Shown in pieces: positions 46,152 through 58,540 of a DNA stretch of 64,000 nt. The notes below the pieces were generated by a model. It saw only the letters and a program-made list of their open reading frames with translations. It was not told the DNA's origin and did no database searches. Each line of letters starts with the position of its first letter. Positions within the stretch are counted from its first letter, which is position 1. This DNA is from Cenococcum geophilum 1.58 (lineage: Eukaryota; Ascomycota; Dothideomycetes; Gloniales; Gloniaceae): positions 1,612,001 to 1,676,000 of the forward strand of contig KV748208.1 of assembly GCA_001692895.1 (NCBI GenBank), read 5' to 3'. The translations under genes were made by a program, and so were the position numbers.

Positions 46152-46297
46152 CGATGATTTCCTGCTGGGTTCCCGGGCTCCACCGCGCGGAGGTGCAGAG
46201 GCCGATTTTCAAGGAGCCCTAGCGCTGAATTTAGGGGCGAATTTAAAGTCAATGGCCCTGAAACATAACTGGAGTTTTAGGGATGGAGCCCCCGGAA

Positions 46298-46594
46298 CTA
46301 ACGTGCCACCCAGTCCTCATCAATGCGAACTGTGTATTGTACGCCGCTTGAAAGACGTCCTGATGCTTGTGTAATGGCATCGACAATTCTCTTTGTTGCC
46401 AGGTCAAGGTCTTCGATGCGATCTAACTGCTCCAGCATCACCTGGTGGACCTGCTCCCTATAGAGCACACTGTTATCAGCGTAGCCAATCTCTAGGAACC
46501 CTAATACTCACCTTAGATCCACAGTAATGTGCAAGTGCAGCTCCTGCTTAAATCTTGCCAGTCTCCTCCTTGCTCCATACACTTTGTAGGGAGC
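46298..46594 (-). CDS. Partial reading frame with one intron, function unknown
   Basis: On the minus strand a frame open from 46594 reads 'YKVYGARRRLARFKQELHLH' and 'ITVDL'. A consensus GTGAGT donor (46511) and a CAG acceptor (46470) remove a 42-bp segment carrying an in-frame TGA. The frame then continues 'SVLYREQVHQVMLEQLDRIE', 'DLATKRIVDAITQASGRLSS', 'GVQYTVRIDEDWVAR' and stops at 46298. The second part looks like a coiled helix. Upstream of 46594 an acceptor-like CCAAGTAG suggests a further exon that I could not locate. It may belong to the same locus as the frame at 45370-46151, 147 bp further on. The short intron makes this tentative. Confidence 0.33.
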
Positions 46595-46599
46595 CTACT

Positions 46600-46980
46600 T
46601 GGTTTGAGTTGAAATGAAACTTGGCAATCAATTCAATCAACGGTTGAAAGTGGTTGATTGATTGGCAACCCTGGGTATCGCAAGGGCCTTGTGATTAAAT
46701 ATTTATGGCTTGGCAGCGAACAAGCGAGTACGTGCTCACAGAATCTGCCGTAACAGACTCCTGAACAAGCCGCAGAAACGGTAGAAAACGGTGTCCGGGC
46801 TAGTCCCGTCACACTCAAGCTATATGGGGTCCCCGAACCGTTTTCTAGCCCTCTTTAACTGCTCCTTTCCTATCTTAAACGATTCTATCACTTTGTATAC
46901 TCTATTACACCCAAATATACGTTATATTATCTAGTTCCAGGGTTGCTAATCAAACATGCGGAACGTTGATCCCCCAACGT
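46600..46980. other. Non-coding edge of the PKS island
   Basis: Normal composition until about 46980, where RIP-eroded repeat begins. The 61-codon minus-strand frame at 46633-46818 has no recognisable features. Nothing else seen. Confidence 0.45.
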
Positions 46981-49900
46981 AAATTTTGACCCGAGTTTAT
47001 AAGTGATAAGCCAATCAATTTTAGAGCTTTATTATATAGACTTTAATTAATATATATAGAGATAAGGTTTTCTAGGGGGAGACCCCCTGGGACCCCCCTA
47101 TATAGAGCTTTTGCTTAATTTAGAAGTAGTAGTAAGATTAAGGCGCCTTGGTTACTGCTAGGTAAGGATCTACTATAGTAACTAAGGCGAATAAGAATAA
47201 TTGCCGTTATATCGTGGAAAGTATAATATAACTTAAGGCCTTACTCTTAGCCAACGCTTATAAGTAGAGTAATTAAAATAGAGTAGAAAATTAAGGAAAG
47301 TAACGTCCTCTACCCTATCTAGGCGGCGCTTATACTTCTTATAGTTAGATAGTCCACACCCTTTTAGTTGCCTATAATTAAGCTTATATATAGTGCTTTA
47401 ATTATCCTCCTAGTAACAGTTTAAAGTTACTATATTCCTAGAGCCTTTATAAAGGGGAATATTAAAAAGTAGATAGTATACCTCCTACGCTAACTAATCG
47501 CGTTTAGTAATAAGCTTATTTATAAACCTAGCCACGACCAAACTAAAGGCATAAAGGCTATTAGCGTACGGCTGTACTAATTAGAGTAACTTCTAATAGG
47601 AAGTTAATTTCTTCTCTTTTTTGCTGTAATACTTGCCTATATAGTTAACTATTACTAATATGCTTATAGTGGGTAACGTATTAATATTCGCTATCTACGC
47701 TAATATTATAGCTGTATTATAACTATTAAAAAGCTTATTATTACGCTATAAATAGAACGTCCAGTAATATAGATTTTAATCCTTTAATACAGCGGCCTTA
47801 TTATAAAGAGAGCGTGGAAAATAGAAGCGGCACTTCTTTACTCTAGTAGAGCCTTTCTTTAATTATAAGCAGTAAGATTCGGTATAATTATAATGCCGTT
47901 AAAATCGATTAAGGTAGGTAGTAAGAAGCTTACTAGTATTAAGCTATTCTTTATAGCTAAGAGTAGAAGGATATTGGAGATTAGGAGGCTTAAATTAATT
48001 AGGATTAATTGCGGATATAAAAATAGCCTAGTACTTAGCAAAAGCCGCCCTTAATTTAATAGCTAACGGATCTGGCCTTAGGGCTGTTAAACTCTATAAA
48101 AAGCTATATATGTGGCCGCTACCTTATACCTACCACTTATATTAGGACTAAAAGTTAGTGCTATTAAATAGGCCTATAAGTACGTGCTTCCTAAACAGAT
48201 TGAAGCGGCAATATAGCCAGTAAGCAGTAATATACGGATTATTGTTAAGATTCTAAGAAGCAATCTAGTAGCGCTAAGCCTTATTAGCAGCCTTATATTC
48301 GTTAAATAGAGGTATATAAGAGTGTAGATTATACCAATATAAATTAGTAGCGCTAAGTATAAAGAATAGAGACCCGCTCTTAATATTCTTAGTATAAGCC
48401 GTAAGCTTATTCCTCTTCTGCCTCTAGTAAAGTCTAGTGCCCTTAAGGTTCCGTATATGCCGTATAATCTTATTTAGTAACTAGCTACCCCTATTACTAT
48501 TTATAAGATTACTAAGCTTATCTAAAAATAGACTATTTTTATTTAATCGGCTATAGAGGAAGCGGGTAGCGTTAAGGGCTTGCTCTTTTATAATCTGATT
48601 AAACACGTAGTAGTAAAATAAGGGGTAGTAGCTAAACCAACCGTCCTAATACTTAAGCATATGCTTAGCGTACGCAGCTAGGGTAACCGTATGGCTTCGT
48701 AGCATATTAAAATCGGCTTTACTATAAGGAAACAGAGTAGAAAAAGCGCTATGTATAATAAAACTAGCTAATCGCTTAGAGAGAGGTATCTATTATATAG
48801 TAGGAACCTTTAGGCCCGCTTATAGGTCTTATTAGTATTAAACCTCGCGACCTAAAAGCTCTAATTTACTAAGGTTAGGTATTAGATTAGGAACTAAAGT
48901 ATCTAGTATATTATTATTAAATTCGCCGTCCAGTATATTACTGCCAAGTTTGGTAAGTAGAGGATTAATAGTAGGAGGACGTTGTATAGGAGTAATAGGG
49001 TAAGCCGTTGGGCTACTAGAATTAGACTCTAACTTATTAATATAAGGTAGCTAATCTAATATAGAGCTATTTTTAGGTAAGCTAGTAAGCCGGGTGCTAT
49101 ATATTTTAACATTATAATAATTAGGATGATTAACCTTTAGAAAGTAAAGCCACTATACTATAATAGAGCGCCTTATAGTATACCGCTTAGTAAACCACCA
49201 ACTTAGGTATTTACTACCCTCTATTACCATAGGCCTTACGACTAGTATATTAAGTTTAGTAGGTAGCCGTAATAGCTGCCTCTAAGTCTTTAGTGTATTT
49301 TAGCTAAAGCAGCAAATATAGCCAGTATAGCGATATTACTAGCCGAGTATACGCATGACTTATAGATAAATATATACGCGCGTAATTAGAAGCTCCTCTA
49401 CCGCGGTAAGTATAGATAGGAAGCCAGAAATAGGCCCTAGATTAAGCCCGTTGCTTTTACCAAATAGGGGAGAAAAGGTTAGATCTTTAAGGCTATTAGC
49501 GTCCTTAATGCAGGCTTTATATATACCTATATTATTACCCTCTATAGCTAGGCCTATTTAGAACCACTACTCCTTATAATAACTGCACGTCTCTATATAT
49601 TTAGCCTATAGTATACTCCTAAACTTCTTAATTCGCTCCCCATTAATAGCCGAAACGGGTAGTAGTATAGCCGTAGCCGGAGTAGGTATTAGTAGTAAAG
49701 TAGGTATAGGAGCTAGCCCCGGCAAGAACGTATTTAGGCTATTTAAAGTACCTCTTCTACTATACGGAGCTTCGTCTATAGTATATAGCGAAGGAGTAGG
49801 CGAGTAAGCCTTACCCCGCCAATTAAGAATGCGGTACTCCCTTTATATTGCCCTAATTATCTTCCGCCGTTAAGCTATTTTAGGGGTATCTTAGCTATTC

Positions 49901-50400
49901 TGGCCGTAAGGCAAGAAGGCGTTCTTAGTATTATTTTTAGGTAAAGTAATTTGCTAGCGCCTTATAGGACGACTCTTAGTAATAGAACCTAGCTCTGTAA
50001 GAGCTCTCTACTTATTTAAAACATATTTAGAGGCCTAGAAAAGTAAGTAAAGGTAGAAGTAGTATATAGGGAAGACGTGCCTTTAACTAATATAACTGGC
50101 ATAGCTTTAAAAGCTTCTTTAAAGGGCCGTCTTTAATAAAGTTAAGGCGAGGCTTATAGATATAGCACTTGCTGCACTTAATTACAGTAGGATCTGCTAT
50201 ATTTATAATATATATATTGGTATAAATAGAGGTATTAACAAAAAGGAAGGCGCAATACTAGGATATTTTAATGTTCATAATATTTTAATGTTCGTCACGT
50301 GGATTCTGCTATAACTTACCACGCGCAATATTTTTTAAACTAATCAAAAGCTAGCTTGGCAAAGTTTAAAATCTAAGACCCGAAAATATAGACCACTCGT
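46980..50400 (-). mobile_element. Helitron remnant (Rep/HUH part), minus strand
   Basis: Read on the minus strand from about 48740 to 48050 the decayed protein gives 'AYAKHMLKYQDGWFSYYPLF', 'LNATRFLYSRL', 'KNIKSGSLFFILSATNLYWY', 'NLHSYIPLFNEY', 'NPYITAYWLYCRFNLF' and 'YKWQVQGSGHIYSF'. This is the Helitron_like_N pattern (SGSLFFTLSAADLQW..LH.LMP, NP.IAA.YF..RF..F, Y..EWQ.RGS.HVHG). The HUH motif is decayed to H-x-Y by a CpA-to-TpA change. Further downstream (47850-47220) are less conserved Helitron blocks. The helicase domain is missing, so the element is truncated at its 3' side near 47000. The N-terminal 0.9 kb is duplicated in inverse orientation at 61600-62550. The terminal TC and CTRR hairpin were not located. 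Confidence 0.68.
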
Positions 50401-51493
50401 ACCTTAGGTCAATTAATTTAATTCAATTAAGGCCTTAATTGAATTGAATTGAAGCTTAATAAGCAGATGGCCGATTGAATTGAAATTGAATTGAATTGAT
50501 TGAACTAGTTAAACCGTTGATTAGTGATCAGATTATAAATAGTCTTGGCATGGTGGTAAGCAAAAAGGACCTACTAAAATCTCCTAAATTGTCCTCTACC
50601 ACCGAATACACCTCTCTACTGCCTTGGTAAGCAAATATCACGAGACTTGGCATGGTGTTCACTCACCACTACCTTCCTGCTATCCCTTTCCCCCACTATT
50701 GTATCTACCCTCCCGTCTGCACCCTCTTTGGTGTCTTTAAAATATCCACTACGCCCTCCTTGTCCCATAAACTCAACGCCATGGCGGCACCAATTGGCCA
50801 TAATATTAAATTTTGGACGGATAGTGTTGAAGAAGAGAGTGCGCATTGAAGGTAAACTCAAAGCCTCACCCAGCGTGGTCAACAGGCAATCAATCGCAGG
50901 CAGGGACCCCCGGTTGCGATTAACTAATTAATAAGAATTAGCTGATTAATTGAATAATTGCAATTGATTGCTAAGAATTACCAAATTGGGTAGTCCGTAA
51001 TAGAGAATATAGGTAAGAGTTAGATTTTTTTGGCAGAACCTTGTTATATATAGTAAAAATATACTCCAATTAGTTCTCCCTTGTTACAAAAACCACCCGC
51101 GCCACCAAGTTCCCTTAAGGGATCTTCCCACGGATGTTTTATGACGCTTTCTAACACTTCTGCCGAATTCTGCCAGCCTTTAGCAGATTGCGTGAGCACG
51201 TGCCCACGCATCTGCTGCTAAGCCCCCTATATCAGCTAGAATAGAAGAATTGCGCGTTAAAACTGTTAGATCTAATAATAATGCAGACTCTAACGGTGAG
51301 GGCAAAGTTCTAGGCCTTTGTCTGGCCTATTGGAAAAAGCTAAGAGATATAGTGGCAGAGATAGTTAAGTTAATAAAGACTAAAAGGCTATTAAAAAATT
51401 CCCTCCCTAGAAACAGGCGCAAACAAATACAGCTAATAGACGCGTCTTAGTGGCAGACTACACTAAATCTGTCTATCTTGGCGTATTAGATTT
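50400..51493. other. RIP-poor spacer between transposons, no confident gene
   Basis: About 1.1 kb with repeated GAATTGAATTGAA words near 50410-50500 and again 'aattgattgaat' runs near 50930-50970. Three overlapping frames occupy 50616-50931 (for example a minus-strand 88-codon frame and two plus-strand frames), and a 66-codon Lys/Arg-rich plus-strand frame lies at 51250-51450 ('LAYWKKLRDIVAEIVKLIK'). None has family features, introns or neighbours supporting it. CTTGGCATGGTG occurs twice (about 50545 and 50646). Confidence 0.5.
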
Positions 51494-51697
51494 GTCGTTT
51501 ACGAAACAAACTGGAATCCTTGGCATGCAGATCCCAAAATTTTGCACCCAACCTTACGTGTAAAACCGCGAGATAGCCTATTCCCATATTAAACGCGCCT
51601 TATTATTAATATAACATCCCTACTATTAGTTAGTAAGTTAAAGCTAACGTCGCCCTGCTATTTAACCTATCTTAACGCGTTTCCTAGTATTATAGTA
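51494..51697 (+). repeat. Left terminal inverted repeat of the Tc1/mariner-type element
   Basis: About 204 bp complementary to 55054-55256. This left copy is clearly less RIP-mutated (keeps CCTTGGCATGCAGATCCC and CACCCAACC) than the right copy. Confidence 0.8.
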
Positions 51698-51899
51698 CCC
51701 ACAAAGAAGCCCGTAAAGAAGCCCGTAAAGTAAGCCTTAAAGTTAACGCTAGCAATATTAGTGCTATCAGCAGCTCCTCTAGCTAGTAGTACTCGCTCTA
51801 TTAGTAATGCCCGCGCTTATCTATATTCTGCTAGTGTTACTCCTAAGGCTTCTACTATAAATAAATATAGGAAGCCGTCTACTCCTTCTCCTCTAGGGC

Positions 51900-54000
51900 C
51901 ACCTAAGCCTAGCTAGCGTGCTAAACTAATAAAGGTAACTTAGATAACTTATATAGAGCCGCCTATAGACCATAGCTAGCGTATATAGTTTTAGAATAAG
52001 GAAGCTAAAGAAGTTAAAGAAGTTAAGGAGGCTATACCGTATTAAGCGTTAGAGGGCTATAGTTGTTATAGATACTATAATAATAAAACTAAGGAGGAGG
52101 TTAAGGTAAGGAAGGAGTATAGGAGGGATAAGCTTTAGGCTAGATAGGAGTATAATATTAAGAGACTTAAAGGCCTAAATTTAAAGGTTCTATTAAATCT
52201 AGAAAGGCTTAATTAGGGCCCTTATAGCTTAGATCTTATTAATTAGAATAATAAGGACTTTAATATTAAAGATATATTAAAAGGGTAGGTAGAAGATCTA
52301 CGTTAAAGGCGTTAAATTTAAGGTTAAGGTGTTCGTCTTAAGCGTTAGACTAAGTAGGTAACCATTAACTATCCTATCTATAGTTAGTTTAGGCTCTATA
52401 TTAATAGTTTTAAGGTTACTATAGACTACCTAGTTAAGTAGAAACGGTAGTTATATAACCTAAGCCTTATTAAAGACGCTATTATAAGTAAGATTAACTA
52501 TTAACTTAGTAGTAAAATCTTTACCTAGGTTAAACATCTTATAGTTATATAGTATATTTCTAGCTACGGCGGACGAGCTAACTACTCTATTAATGACTTC
52601 TCTATTAAATAGAGCGATTACCTACTTAAAGTTATTAATATCTAGTAGGTATATAACCTTAATAGCGATATTTAATTAACTTTTAAAGTTAAGATTAACT
52701 ATAAGGCGTTAATAAAGTTAGGAAGGAAGAGGAAGGTTATTAAGGACGTTAAAGAGTCTATTAAGATCCTATCTTCTTTACCGGTTACCTTATAGTCTAA
52801 GAGTCCTACTCTTATACTAGGTAAAGGTGCGCCTATAAAATTACGCCTAGAGCTATTACTATAGTAGAATCTAAGCTATTAAGCAGTATATAAGGATATT
52901 ACTAACTTTTAAGCTCGCCTAAGGAAATAGATTAAGTATATAGATATAAACTATAGTAACTATTACAACTTCTACTATATATTTAATAGTTAACACTACG
53001 CTATTAACGCTGCTTAGTAGGAAGCCTAGGCAAACGTTATTACCTCTAGCGATGCTTACTATAAGGAGCCGCCTATAAAGGTTTTCCGCGCTCTTATAGT
53101 AGACGGTCTAGTTAGCCGTTTAGGTCAACAATTTTATAGACCTTTAGCCGTAACTAAGCTTTATACGGTAACTAACCGTATAGCTAAGCTTTAAGAATTA
53201 TAGATAGAGGCCTATAGACGTCAATTAGAGGATAGAGAGGATAAGAGGGATAAGTGCTATAAAGAATAACGTAAGGAATAAGAGGAACGTCGCCGTCTAA
53301 TTACTATATAGAGACAGTAGTAGTAGATAGCGATGTTTCTATATAGCTTTAATTAGCAGCTACCTACGTATTCTTAATACTACGCCAGCCCCTTTTATAT
53401 ATAGTATCTATAGAATTAAGCGCCTTATTATCTACCACTATAGCAGCTTTAGCTACCTATACTGCCGCCTACTTAACTGCCTATTTAACCTTAAATCTAA
53501 GCTACTACTCCTACTATCAGCCCTCTACCGCCGCCTCCTACCTCTATATATAATATTAACAATTACCTATACTTAAGTCCTATATTAGTTAATAAAGAGG
53601 ATATAGATACTATTTAGCGTTTATTTATCTAGAAGCTAGGGGGGATATATAATACTATAATATAAGAGAAACTAAAGTAGTTTAGGGATATTATATTAGA
53701 ATAATAATAGAGTTTAGATAATCTACGTACTATAAAAAACGAAAATTTATATAAGTTTCGTAGGGCTTTAGAGTTAGGTACTGCTAACGGCTTCGTTAGT
53801 AATATAGCTAGCTAGCTCTATAAGTTTAAAGTATACTATAGGTAGTAAAAGGCTGCTATAGCGGCAAACGCCCTTATAGACTTAGTAGGAGGCTTTATAT
53901 AGAGGTAAAGGATATATAAACTAGGTAGAAGGGGGTGTTTTCTATAGTAATTTAATATTAGATAATTTCCTAACTAGGTGCCTATAGCGATATTAAAGGC
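51900..54000 (+). pseudogene. Accessory ORF of the Tc1/mariner-type element, decayed
   Basis: Reading TAG/TAA as former Gln/Trp, a frame of nearly 700 codons can be followed: 'KEVKEVKEAIPYQALEGYSC', 'ILGKGAPIKLRLELLLQQNL', 'NVITSSDAYYKEPPIKVFRA', 'LVSRLGQQFYRPLAVTKLY' and a Gln/Arg-rich coiled stretch ('RQLEDREDKRDKCYKEQR', 'RRRLITIQRQQQQQIAMF'), then a Pro/Gln-rich part and 'DTIQRLFIQKLGG'. It runs toward the transposase on the other strand. I do not recognise a domain. A DNA-binding or regulatory protein carried by the element is possible; the consistent long frame shows it was once coding. Confidence 0.5.
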
Positions 54001-55040
54001 CGCAGTTAACTCCCCTAGCCCTTAAACCTTAATACCACGCTTAAATTACTCTAACTAACGCCGTAAACGCTCTAGCTTAGCCTATTCTATATATATTCCT
54101 CCTATAGCGTATTAAAACTACTACTAGGTAAAGGAATTGCACCTACTCTTGCGGATAGCTCGCTTAAGAAGCTTACTATAATTATAGTAGAATTCTTAAG
54201 TATATAGGTGCTAGCGATAGATCTATACCTTTAAGGCGGCCTATATAAGCTTAATTAGATTAAAATCTAGTAAGTATAGCGGTAGATAGCGAAGGATATA
54301 GCCCTCCTCTTTAATAGCAGCCGGAATCTACGCGTTAATGTAAACCTTAAGGTTATCTATTATAATTACTATAGTATAATTTAGATATTACTTATAAAGC
54401 GTAGGAAATAGGTAGCTATATAGCTACTTAATAAAGTTATTAATATAAAAATAGCCCTTATAGGCTTAGTAGCAAACCCAGCTATTAATTATTATAGCTG
54501 CGTAGATATCTAAGTATTACCTCTTTAAAGATCGCCCTTATAGCACGCCTCCTTACTAACTAGAGCTCGCCCTCTTATCCACTAGCTAGTCTTATTATTA
54601 AAAATAGCCTTATTAAGAAATACTATAATATCTACTAAAAACTACCTTATATTATTATAATAGAGCTCCCTTAACTATAAGTTATGGCCCTATACTATAC
54701 ACCTAATAGCCTTCCTTATCTACTCTTCCTTCTTTAATATACGGTAGATTATAATACTAGTAATATTAAGGCCACGTTTATAATAGAGCTAGTACTAAAT
54801 TTTATTTAGATATTTCTAACTATTATAGAGTAAGAGTTTAAGGAGGGCCTCTCTATTAGCTTTCGTTAACGCCGCTAGCTAGCTAGTCTTCCGTATATAA
54901 GGCCTAATAGGCTAGCTATATTATATAAGGTAATATTCGGTATTATATATAGTAGTTTAACTAATATATAGCTGTTCTGCGATAGTATCTAGCCGCTAGC
55001 CTAATTTAAGTAGATAGACTATATCCGCGCGACGAGTAGG
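54000..55040 (-). pseudogene. DDE transposase (Tc1/mariner, DDE_3 type), decayed
   Basis: On the minus strand the readable core runs from about 54830 to 54230: 'YYNLPYIKEGRVDKEGYQVY', 'GYFYINNFIKQLYSYLFPTL', then 'TIVIIIDNLKVYINAQIPAA', 'IKEEGYILRYLPLYLLDFNL' and 'IKLIQAALKV'. This is the DDE_3 signature: IMDNA..H (second catalytic Asp) followed by LPPYSPDFNPIE (third acidic residue) and W..LK. RIP has converted Pro-Tyr-Ser-Pro-Asp-Phe-Asn-Pro-Ile-Glu to LYLLDFNLIK. An N-terminal helix-turn-helix region is poorly readable near 54950-54850. Confidence 0.68.
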
Positions 55041-55053
55041 GTTAATATAAGGC

Positions 55054-55256
55054 ACTATAATACTAGGAAACGCGTTAAGGTAGGTTAAATAGCAGGTCGA
55101 TGTCGGCTTTAACTTACTAACTAATAGTAGGGATGTTATATTAATAATAAGGCGCGTTTAATATGGGAATGGGCTATCTTGCGGTTTTATACGTAAGGTT
55201 AAGTATAAAATTTTGGGATCTGCATGCTAAGGATTTTAGTTTGTTTTATAAATAAC
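55054..55256 (-). repeat. Right terminal inverted repeat of the Tc1/mariner-type element
   Basis: Complement of 51494-51697 with numerous C-to-T/G-to-A differences, for example CATGCTAAGG in place of CATGCCAAGG. Confidence 0.8.
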
Positions 55257-55588
55257 TAATAGCTACGTTTCTAAGCGATCTAATTAGATTAATAACGTAT
55301 ACCTTATTAAAATTAAACCTTAACACAAAAAGTCTATTACAAACTATCTTCCTATTAGCGAGGTTTTATATTAATTAATTGCAGGCGCTTAATAAGAATT
55401 TCTAGTTGCGATTAATTGATTAATAACAATTTATAGTTGCGATTGATTATATTAATAATCAATTAATCGCAGGCGGATTATTAAGCGGCTTGCCTATTAA
55501 CCACGCTAGCCTTATTAAATTAAGTGAGAAGGATAGCTCCTTAGAAGCTAGGGGATTATTACCGCTAACAAATTTGTATGGGAACTTT
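55257..55588. other. RIP-eroded spacer with AATTAATTG-type palindromic words
   Basis: Contains repeated words TTGCGATTGATT / ATTAATCGCAGGCG near 55430-55470 but no gene. The first unit of the Crypton tandem begins at 55589. Confidence 0.45.
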
Positions 55589-58540
55589 AATAGTATATCT
55601 ACGGTTCGATTTATATAGCTAAATCAGCTACTAAGTTACAATTTGGCAGGTAGGAGGCCCGTGCGCTTAGCGGCATATAGATATTACCCTATGTCCACGG
55701 TCAATCTTTAATCGCTAGTAACGCTGCAGTAATATTACGCTCCTAACACCCATTAAGCGCTATGCGTAGAGCTGTCTAAGGGCTCTCTACTTATACTAGG
55801 ATGGTAAGAATTAGCCGTAGGTTAATAGAGATATTTGCGTTTTAGATTAGGCGCCGCTATTATATAAGTACCCTACTAAAACTTATACTACACTAAAATA
55901 AGCCCCCTAAGGGGCTATAGATAAAGGCTTTAAGAGGACTCCTTAGAAGTTAAATATATATACTATTTTAAAGCTTTTCTACCCGCTTAAAGCTGTTTAT
56001 AAAGCTAATCTAATAAGCACTATATCCGCTCCTACTATTAATTAACCTACTATATAGCCGCTTCCTCGCTAACCCTCTAGGCCTACGCGACCTACTTAAT
56101 CTCCTTAATAACTTTAAGCCGTAGGGAGTACTATTAGAGCTTATTCTACCGGCCAGCCTACTATCTACTACCCTATTTAAAATCTAGCGCTACTATAGAA
56201 GGATTACCTCTAAGCCCCTTAGTCTACTCGCGCTAAAGGGCCCGTATAGACTTTACTGTACGGCATATACAATATATAGGCGGCTGCTTAGGCTTAGGCC
56301 TTTACTATAGCTATAGCTATAGCTATAGCTACGGCGGCGCTAGTAAAGGGGAAGCTATAGCGCTTACCTAGACCGACGTATCCTAGCTTAATTCTATAAT
56401 AGATAAAGGCGCTAGTAGATATACTATTAGTAGACGTACTATTAGTAGGTATACCGTTAGACGTAAATATATAAATACTAAAGGGACCTTAAGCTAAAAG
56501 GTAAGGCTACTAGACGTAAGTAATTAAAGCTATAAAGACTACGCCTACTAGGACTTAGCTATATAGTTAAGCAACGCCTATAGCTTACGTACTTAGGCGT
56601 CTATAGTCTTTAGGCAGTCTATAATAGCTAGCATAGCCTAGTAGAGTATTAATAGCTAGCTAGGGCCTTTTTCCTCCTGCTATAGGCAGGCTTTAACCTT
56701 CTACGTAAAGGGTAGATAGGCCTTATACTAAAAGACCGGGTAGTTCTATATAGGGCTGCTTAGAAATATCTTACGGAGGACTACTAAGTCCTATAGGATA
56801 ACCTCCTAGAGGTAGAATAGGAGGTTTATAGCGCTAGTAGCCGTAAGGTCGTTAACCTAGCTAACCTAAGGGCCGAACCGACCCTTTTAGATGTTTAGCT
56901 CTAGCTAGATTATTAATAGGAGTATATTAGGGGGGGTAACGCTTACCCTACGAATTTTAAAGCAGCCTATCTACGGTAAATAGCCGGCTATTATCCGCAT
57001 AAACTCCTACGGTAGTAAGTTTAAGTAATAGCTAACTATCTACTCCTAGTTCTACCTACTAGTATATTTAATCTAGTCCTTACTAACCCCTTTTAGCTTC
57101 GCCGTCTTAGCGCTAGCGCTTCGCCTAATATAGGTCTTCTTTTATAAAAAGACGCTAATAGCCTAAAACGCCTTAGTAACCTACTCCTACTACAAGTTAT
57201 ATAAAAAGGCCGTCTTATAGTCCCCAGCGCTACTCTTAATTAGGTAGATATTATACTACGCTAACCGCTTACTAAAGTCTAAAAATAACTTATTACTAAA
57301 ATCCTAGTAGTATAAAAGGTAGAAAGCTAGCCTACTAAGTATATAGATAAGCGGCTTCTTATTATATAGAGCTCTAATAGTCTTAAGGTGGCTATACTAG
57401 TTCTACTTACTAGCGTATATAGTAAATATTAGGGGTATATAGCGCGTAGGGCCTTTCCCCTTAAACTTAAAGGTAAATAGGTCTAAGATCTTAGCGGAGC
57501 GCCTATTACTGCCGTAGGTAAGTATATAGTAGCCTAGTAGGATATCTATAAGCGTATAAAGGTAGTATTCTAGTAAGGAGTCTCCGCGGGCCTATAGCTC
57601 GCGGTAAACGCTTTTAAACTTATCCTCTATATATCCGTTAAGTAGTATATCCCTACCCTTATCTATAAACTACTCCTTTTCCTACTACGCGTCCCTCTAT
57701 TATAGAACCTTTAGGTAATCCCTAATATTATCCTCCTATAGGGACTAGTAGCTATTTATCTCTATACCCTTCTATATCTAATAGAGGTCTATTAGGGTAG
57801 TAATATAGCCACAAACTAAGCGCTAGGAGAGCCGCGTCTTGTCCTAGGGTACATTATTACTAGCCTTATAGCTTTTTACTTTTAGTGGCCGGCCTATAAC
57901 CTCCTTAATAAGGAAAAGGAGTAGCTTCTCTTCTATAATAGTATTACTATTATAGTACTACTTCCGCTTATAAAAGGCCTAGAAAGACGCGCGTTAGTTA
58001 TAAGTATACTACTCTATAAAGTACCTACCTACCTACCTTAAACTCTTTCTGCTTTAGCTTATAATTTAGAAATATATTTTTAAGCCTCTTAAAATATATA
58101 AGGGTAAGAATACTCTACGCGTTAGCGCGTAGTTTGGCATTATTTATAACGTTAATCTTTACGTGACTAACTAATAGTATTTTTAAGATATATAGGATAC
58201 TGCTAAAGAAGCTACGCCCTAGGGGGGGTCCCTATTTTTTTTTATATACGTAGGCGTAGACTAAGGAGGAAAGGTAGAGAAAGTATACTTACCTATTAGC
58301 CGCTTAGCGAGAGCGGATAAGTAACCTTACTATATAGGGTAAATATATAGGCGTATAGCTAGGCTAATAGGCTAATAGTACGCGTATATTAGCGACTTAA
58401 TTAGTAGGGGTAAATATATTTAAAGATATCTATAGCTTAGCTATAGGCTTAGCTATAGATATTCGCGAATATTAATAGGGGTTATAAGTATTATATACGG
58501 CTTAGCAACTAAGCAGGCGCTTAGCTAAGCTATAAACACT
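55589..58540 (-). mobile_element. Crypton-like element, unit A of a head-to-tail tandem (2952 bp)
   Basis: Starts AATAGTATATCTACGG and ends in GCTATAAACACT, immediately followed by unit B with the same start. On the minus strand near 57210-56930 the decayed recombinase reads 'KKTYIRRSASAKTAKLKGVS', 'YYLNLLPxEFMRIIAGYLPx', 'IGCFKIRRVSVTPP'. This is the R/H-x-x-R box, the KGVSEDQIRR block, the catalytic Tyr in 'CYLNSLPREFMR' and the 'VTPPEALQ' block of fungal Crypton tyrosine recombinases with a GCR1_C-type DNA-binding end. A (CTATAG)n stretch lies near 56295-56340. No terminal inverted repeats, as expected for Cryptons. The beginning of unit A (first ~150 bp) is little affected by RIP. Confidence 0.68.

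Larger units (their letters stand above)
51494..55256. mobile_element. Tc1/mariner-type element with ~204-bp terminal inverted repeats, RIP-eroded
   Basis: The left end (51494-51697) and the right end (about 55054-55256) are inverted copies that can be followed base by base through GGAATCCTTGGCATGCAGAT, CCCAAAATTTTG, CATATTAAACGCGCC, CTATTTAACCTA and GCGTTTCCTAGTATTATAGT. Differences are almost all C/T or G/A, the RIP pattern. Inside are two convergent frames: a large plus-strand frame (about 51900-54000) and a DDE transposase on the minus strand (about 55040-54000). The total of 3.76 kb is large for this superfamily (usually 1.3-2.4 kb). The outermost bases are not certain, and the TA target duplication could not be fixed. 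Confidence 0.75.
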
